Below are positions 58,891 through 64,000 of a stretch of 64,000 nt of DNA, piece by piece; position 1 is the stretch's first letter, and every line of letters begins with the position of its first letter. The position numbers and the translations under genes were made by a program. This stretch comes from Carettochelys insculpta (taxonomy: Eukaryota; Chordata; Testudines; Carettochelyidae). The notes beneath the pieces are model-generated. The model was not told the DNA's origin. It ran no database searches and saw nothing but the letters and a program-made list of their open reading frames with translations. The stretch covers positions 178,606,798 to 178,670,797 of the forward strand of contig NC_134138.1 of the NCBI RefSeq assembly GCF_033958435.1, given 5' to 3'.

Positions 58891-59734
58891 CATGATTAGT
58901 CGGAATTTGTATTTAACTCTGGGTTTAGTTTTGCGTACTCTCAGGATCTGAGTCCGAAGGTCAGTGATATAACTCTTTGCTCCCCAGGTTTATTTCATCT
59001 TTAGGTTGTGCTCCCTGTCTGTCTTATGTATGCCACCTGTTGTTTTTTTTCATTGATTTTCCATGATTTTTGTTTCCTTATGTGCTTGTACATCATTCAC
59101 AACAGTCCAATTTATGCAAATCCTAAAGAAAATATTTTGCAAGGACATTATACACATGTACAAAAATTCAATATGCAATTGCACATACTCCACTATCTGC
59201 CCACTTTAGAAACTTTAGCCCTTCCCTTCTGCAAATGGAGCTTCTTTTTCAGTCCACGGGTGCTTTAAAAGTAGTAAATATACAATTCTTCAAACAATCT
59301 GAAAAGATGTGACTTTGAAAGGAGGAAACAAGTGACACCAGAAAGAGTAAGAAAGATGAAATGAACTAAAGGAGAGATGTGGGATAGGGTAATGTCTGAA
59401 TGAAGAATATGAAATATGAAAGTCTGAAACATAAAGAGTTTTAAAAATCATAGATTACTTGAAGTCATGTGAAGATCTTGCATTAAATCCTTCAAGACAG
59501 ATGCATACTGTTCGTTGCAATCCAACTAAATCACAAAGTTTATAAATCTAGAACTGTATGCGTTAGGATGTTTCTGCACTAGGAGGAAATGGAGAAGCAA
59601 GTTATCTAAATGACTGGATGCAGGATCTAAAGTGTGCAGGTTGACTAGTACTTGTAAGTGTGGATTTATTAAGCATGAACTTGCGCCAATAATGCAATCA
59701 GTAATTCCTGTATGCCTGTATTTAGAAAGTAACA

Positions 59735-59930
59735 GAGATATATGTAGCCACGTTAGTCTGTATTCTAATAAAACAAGCCAGCAGTCATGTAGCACTTTAA
59801 AGACTAACAAAATAATTTATGACGTGATGAGCTTTCGTGAGACACACAGGTCTGCCTCACGAAAGCTCATCACCGAATAAATTATTTTGTTAGTCTTTAG
59901 TGTGCTACATGACTGCTGGTTTGTATTTAG
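59735..59930. mobile_element. Second head-to-head palindrome of Penelope tails
   Basis: Left arm, 'ccagcagtcatgtagcactttaaagactaacaaaataatttat..tgatgagctttcgtgag', is followed by its complement, 'ctcacgaaagctcatca..aataaattattttgttagtcttt..gctacatgactgctgg'. The left arm continues outward (59735) into GTAGCCACGTTAGTCTGTA, the tail terminus. The structure matches 14333-14553, but the sequence differs enough to be an independent event. Confidence 0.8.
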
Positions 59931-60618
59931 AAAGGTGTTGTTACTAAATTCTTCCCAGCTTTCATCATGCCACTATCAAAACAAGGTACAGAACATATAT
60001 ATAAACCTGCTGCTGTACTCTGTCCAATTAAGTATTTCTGAGCTATCTGGGGAGTCTGCATTCTTTATACTGACTTCTTCCCTTCTCAGTCTGGGCCAGG
60101 GAGTAGCTGGTGGCCTTTAAATGCAGGAGGAGCACAGAAGGTGCCAGCTCTGCACTCAGCTGATGGGAGGAGAAGCAAAATCTACTCAGTTAAAAATAAT
60201 GGCCATTCACCTAGCCTGTTAATATAAATATATTTCAGCTGTTTCATAAACCACAAATGATTAACTGCTGAAAAAAGAAGGATGTGCTGGGAGAAACAGC
60301 ATCACATCATATCTATCCCAAATATTTTTATTATCCTTGAAGTGATATAAAATGATACAAGAATGGGAAGTGGGAAAGGGACAAATGCCAGTTCCTAACT
60401 TTAGAATTCACTGTTGTTAGACATTCACTTAACATGAAAAATGACAGAATTAGAAGTAGAAATTTACAAATCAACAGGGATTTTTTTGAAGGAGAGGGTT
60501 GCTGCCAATTTAAAAAAAAAACTAAAACAAACTGAATTAAAAATGAAATTTGCCTCAAGGTTTGGAAGGTCAACGTGTTGTAAAAATGGTTTGGGGTCAG
60601 ACGAAAACATTTGGGTTT

Positions 60619-60706
60619 AGACAACAGTAAGTCCTGTGGCACCTTGCAGACTAACAGATATTTTGGAGCATAAGCTTTCGTGGGCAAAGACCTGCTTCAT
60701 CAAATA
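60619..60706 (-). mobile_element. Penelope-type tail, variant family
   Basis: Reads AAGTCCTGTGGCACCTTGCAGACTAACAGATATTTTGGAGCATAAGCTTTCGTGGGC on the plus strand. It is a related but distinct tail (GCTTTCGTGGG.., GACTAACA) from those at 14333 and 26330. No coding part. Confidence 0.6.
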
Positions 60707-60750
60707 TGTTTGGGTTTAAGAGTTTGATTTAAAAAAAAAAAAACCACATA

Positions 60751-61148
60751 GGCTATGGTTACACTACAGTGCTCTGTTGACAGAAATCACTCTACAAAGA
60801 GATTTCCCGACAAAACTTCTGTTGACAGAGGGCGGCCACACACAAAAGCCAATTGGAAGAGCACTCTGCCCAGTTGACTGAGCAACAGTAGTGCTCAGCA
60901 GCTCTCTCGACAAAACAGACATTCAGAAATACAGTAGACAGGGCTGCCTGTTGTTCTGGATGCCCTGTCTATTGAGAGAAGCCCCCCCCACTCCTCTCCC
61001 CCGAGTGTCCACACAGCTTTCTTGTTGACAGAATCCATCGACAGCAACTTTATGCCAGAACGGCTGAGGCAGAATGCTGTCAGTGAAAGTACTTGTGCAT
61101 GGAAGTTCCACCGGTTTTGTTGGCAAAACTGGCTAATATGGCCATACC
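60751..61148. mobile_element. Possible Harbinger-type MITE
   Basis: Starts GGCTATGGTTACACTACAG and ends with the complement of GGTATGGCCATATTAGCC. Repeated GTTGACAGA/TCTGTTGAC and TCGACAAAAC motifs lie subterminally. Target duplication not found. Confidence 0.4.
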
Positions 61149-62986
61149 CATCTTGATTTTTTAAAATAAAACTAAAGGACTTTTTAAAGAAAAATGTAAG
61201 AATGTTTGGTTTTAGAGGCTACAAAAACAATTCAGTGCTGCTGAATCTTCAAAACATGTTGCAATTTTTTTCCCCTCATCTCCAAATTAGAAGGTTAGCA
61301 CTTTGTGTCACCCATGTTGGTTTCAGGCTTTTCTAAAGGCAAAACAACAGTTTTATCTGAGGTAGCACTGTAGGATTAAATTCTCATTGATGTATTTTTC
61401 CCATCTGCAAAATGTTGCCAATAAAATATGTTAATTAGATAGTGGGCAGGATCTTGGACTCTTTTCACACACTAATCTTCCATTAAAGTAACTGGAAGAG
61501 TTAAGTTTGCAAAGAAATGCAAATCAGTTCCAAAGGTATTGTGAAGTTTTGAATGCTATGTGGGCCGGATCCAGGCAAGCTTTTCCACTGACTTCAGTAA
61601 GCATAAAATCAGGCCCTACAAGTGGCATAGTTAATTGTCACCTGTGAATATCTCCTTTTCATTTTTATGAAAAAGTACAAAACCCATTTTTATTATCCAG
61701 GCTGGATTTTAAAAAAGAGGAATAACTCTGTTTCAACTTTCATTTTCATTCTTCTCACTGAGTTTCATACACCCATGTTCTAGTGTTAGCTAACTACCCT
61801 GCCTTCCTCCCAAACCCCCACAAGAAAGTGGATGAGGGAAATAAAAGATTAAACTAGATTTTTTAAAAAAACAATTTCCATTTTAACTTACAAATCAAAA
61901 GTTAAATGCAGTTGTGAACAGCTGTACTAACTCAGAGGATATTACTTACATGGGTATGCCACAAGATTTGAAAAAAATGTATTAAAATCATTGATTTAAA
62001 ATTATCCCAAGTGATCTTTCTGAAGGGGAGCTTAATTAGAATGACTCCCCTGATATGGTGTATATTTCTCAATGCCAGCTGCCTTCTAATATATCTTAAT
62101 GGAGTTCAAACGTCGCAGAAGGCATCTTTAGAGAGGGATCAATCTGCTCTAATGAACACCAGTGACATCTAAAAGGTAAAAGTGATACAAAAGTGTCCTC
62201 TGAGTTGATGTACAGCACTCAAAACAGAGAATCTTCCTCTGGGGAAAAACACCTAGCAGCACTGGTTAGTTTAAAAAATGCATCACTCGACAGTATGTTT
62301 TTCCCATCTGGTCTGGTTTCTAGTGACCTATGCAAAAAGAAATTCATTGACAAGTGCATCAGAATGGAAAGTTAAACACATGCTGGAAGGGCTATAAGTA
62401 TACTGTGTGCATCATCTTTATTCAGGCCATCATGCAGCTCCTTCCTGTCCGGAATTTCTGTGCATCAGATAGAAAGTCCAGGAGAGGGAGAGGGGATTCC
62501 TACATGTTGGCAAAGCATTCAGTCCTATGCTATGTTGCACTGTCTACAATAAACAAGAAAAAAGTGATCTTTCCTTCCTTACGTACCCTGACCAAGAAAA
62601 CAGGACATTATCTTTTTATTGTACATTAATACACTGTATCTGAACTCTGGCTAACAACTCATGTACCTTATCTTAATGGATTAGCAAGTGGTAGCTGGTT
62701 GATAACAGGAATTCTCTTTTGTGTATGTTCTCCATGTTCACCCTGATCCCCACATCCTCCGCAAACGCACAAAGAAATCCAGTCCTGGTTAGTGGAATAC
62801 AGGTGGTAGAGACTACATCAAGGATCAGATCAGCATTTGGAGTAAATCAGTGAAATTTTCTCTCTCCTCTGAAGATATGCCCGTGTATACCAACTGAGGG
62901 TTTGGCTTCAAGGCTGTCTGTCTGCTGCTCATCATTTAAATGATAAGGGTAGGATTTGATCTTCAGAACCAGATACCGGTGAATAC
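61149..62986. other. Intronic AT-rich sequence, no gene seen
   Basis: No recognisable coding domain or repeat. Confidence 0.5.
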
Positions 62987-62989
62987 TTA

Positions 62990-63024
62990 GGCTACATCTA
63001 CACTAGCCTGGAAGATCAACTCAC
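62990..63024. repeat. Orphan Harbinger terminal repeat
   Basis: TTA followed by GGCTACATCTACACTAGCCTGG, a single transposon end placed directly before the complete end of the next element (63028). Likely the remains of an older MITE hit by the newer insertion. Confidence 0.6.
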
Positions 63025-63027
63025 TTA

Positions 63028-64000
63028 GGCTGCGTCTACACTAGCAAGTACATTTGAAATCCAGTTCAGAAGACTGAGCTCTTCCGAAAGAACCAGCGGA
63101 GTGTCCACACACACACACCACCCTCTTGCGAAAGTAACTTCAAAAGAACTCCCACGTTCTTTCGAAGTCGGTCTTCTGTTCCTGGGATGGGAAGAGCGCC
63201 CTCCTTCGAAAGATAATTTCAAAAGAGAGCAAGTGTAGATGCTCCGCGGCCCACTCATTCGAAAGAGGGAGTCCTCCATGGTGGTGATCAGCTGGCAGGA
63301 GGTGGCGCTGCTCACAGCACAGACGGAGCTCTATGACCCCAGCGTCCAGCCATGCTTAAAGACACAGGATCCCAGAAACCCTCAGGCAGGAAGATGAGAG
63401 CGTGCAGGAAGTAGTGAGGCCACACTGCTCTCCAGCTCACCAGCCACTGTGACGGCCAGCCAGTCCCCCACACCACCCGGACTCCTGCCTACCCCAGGGG
63501 CCCTCCAAAGACAGCGGGGATTCGTCCCAGGAGACAGGCCGGGCCCTGAAGTGTCAAGCCCCCTCCTGGACAAAGGCCGAGATCCAGGATCTCCTCTCCC
63601 CATGGGAGGATGAGGAGGTCCTCCCTCAAACAGGGGTCCATTGCGGCAGTGTGGTAGCCTTCGAGTGTCTAGCAAAGAGGCTGCTCGGCCGCAGCCACCC
63701 CACCCACACACTGGACCAGGTGCAGTCAAATGTGGAAGAACTGCGGCAGGGGTATTGCAGGTCCTGGGATGCAGCCAGGCAGTCGGGGACAGCCCCACAA
63801 GCTGCTCCTACTACAAGGACCTCCACCACCTCCTGGGGCTGAAGGAGGCTGGACCCCCACCATCCTCCTTGACATACCCGTGGCTGACACGGAACCGGAG
63901 ACAGCGACAGAGGATGAAGAGCACCCAAGGCCATCAGCCAGCTCCAGGCGACTGCGGACAACACGGCAACTTGACCCCATCAATGATGACGAGGGCTCAA
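63028..64000 (+). mobile_element. Second Harbinger element, left part (runs off the window)
   Basis: Starts GGCTGCGTCTACACTAGCAAG after TTA (63025-63027), with subterminal TTCGAAAG/CTTTCGAA motifs and GTGTCCACAC. A block around 63275-63330 (GTCCTCCATGGTGGTGATCAGCTGGC) matches the equivalent position of the 19265 element. It then enters a coding region for the accessory DNA-binding protein. The right end and transposase lie beyond 64000. Confidence 0.82.
63560..64000 (+). pseudogene. Accessory trihelix/MADF-like protein of second Harbinger (partial)
   Basis: Pieces in two frames: WTKAEIQDLLSPWEDEEVL (about 63568-63624), then VAFECLAKRLLGRSHPTHTLDQVQSNVEELRQGYCRSW (63654-63767) and YYKDLHHLLGLKEAG (about 63810-63854). 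They align in order with the corresponding segments of the 19702-20966 protein, but with many substitutions, so this is a different family. A frameshift lies near 63625-63650 and another near 63800. The sequence is cut by the window edge. Confidence 0.75.

Overview
This window is vertebrate intronic DNA, most likely from a turtle. The evidence is CR1 LINEs with the CR1 3' end signature seen in turtles and other archosauromorph reptiles, Penelope-like retroelements with GIY-YIG endonuclease domains, many PIF/Harbinger elements whose ends read GGCT(A/G)CGTCTACAC, short hAT elements, tRNA-derived repeats and solo LTRs. Gene density is almost nil, codon-like signal is confined to transposons, and there is no prokaryotic gene organisation. 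The species call is an inference from repeat content.

The only host gene sequence I can support is one 194-bp exon on the minus strand (38264-38457). It has a consensus acceptor and a GTAAGT donor and encodes part of the F5/8C (discoidin) domain of a contactin-associated protein (Caspr family, best fit CNTNAP5). The rest of the window is therefore read as the two very long introns flanking this exon.

Layout: 0-10 kb is low-complexity intron with a 404-bp palindromic Harbinger-type MITE (999-1402), a 710-bp Harbinger MITE (2620-3329), a second MITE (7988-8403) and two hAT elements. 10-18 kb has LTR-like repeats, a palindromic Penelope tail (14.4 kb) and a tandem tRNA-derived repeat (17.3-17.8 kb). 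19265-23303 is a full-length 4.04-kb Harbinger transposon carrying two convergent genes, both decayed: a trihelix/MADF-like DNA-binding protein (+) and an intron-containing DDE transposase (-). 23.6-26.9 kb is an LTR-like stretch split by a Harbinger MITE and a Penelope element that landed about 12 bp apart; a sister MITE follows at 27236-27946. 28.5-31 kb holds further MITE, hAT and CR1 pieces. 35.2-37 kb is a CR1 3' half abutting a Penelope fragment. 38.3 kb is the exon. 40.9-45.9 kb is a long CR1 (ORF1 esterase, endonuclease, RT) split by a 1.9-kb insertion with solo-LTR features. 47-56 kb has two solo LTR-like units, an inverted near-identical copy of the 2620 MITE (51264-51973) inserted in a tRNA-derived tandem repeat, and another Penelope fragment. 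58-61 kb has decayed MITEs and Penelope tails. The right edge (63028 onward) enters a second Harbinger element with its own trihelix-like reading frame.

The most coherent biology is one Harbinger system at several stages: a two-gene parent, internally deleted derivatives that keep about 330 bp of each end, and several sequence-unrelated MITEs that share only the terminal motif and a 3-bp target duplication. The target duplications seen (TAA, CAA, GTG, CAT, TGG, TGA, CCA, TCT, TTT) are mostly not the TWA expected for the superfamily.
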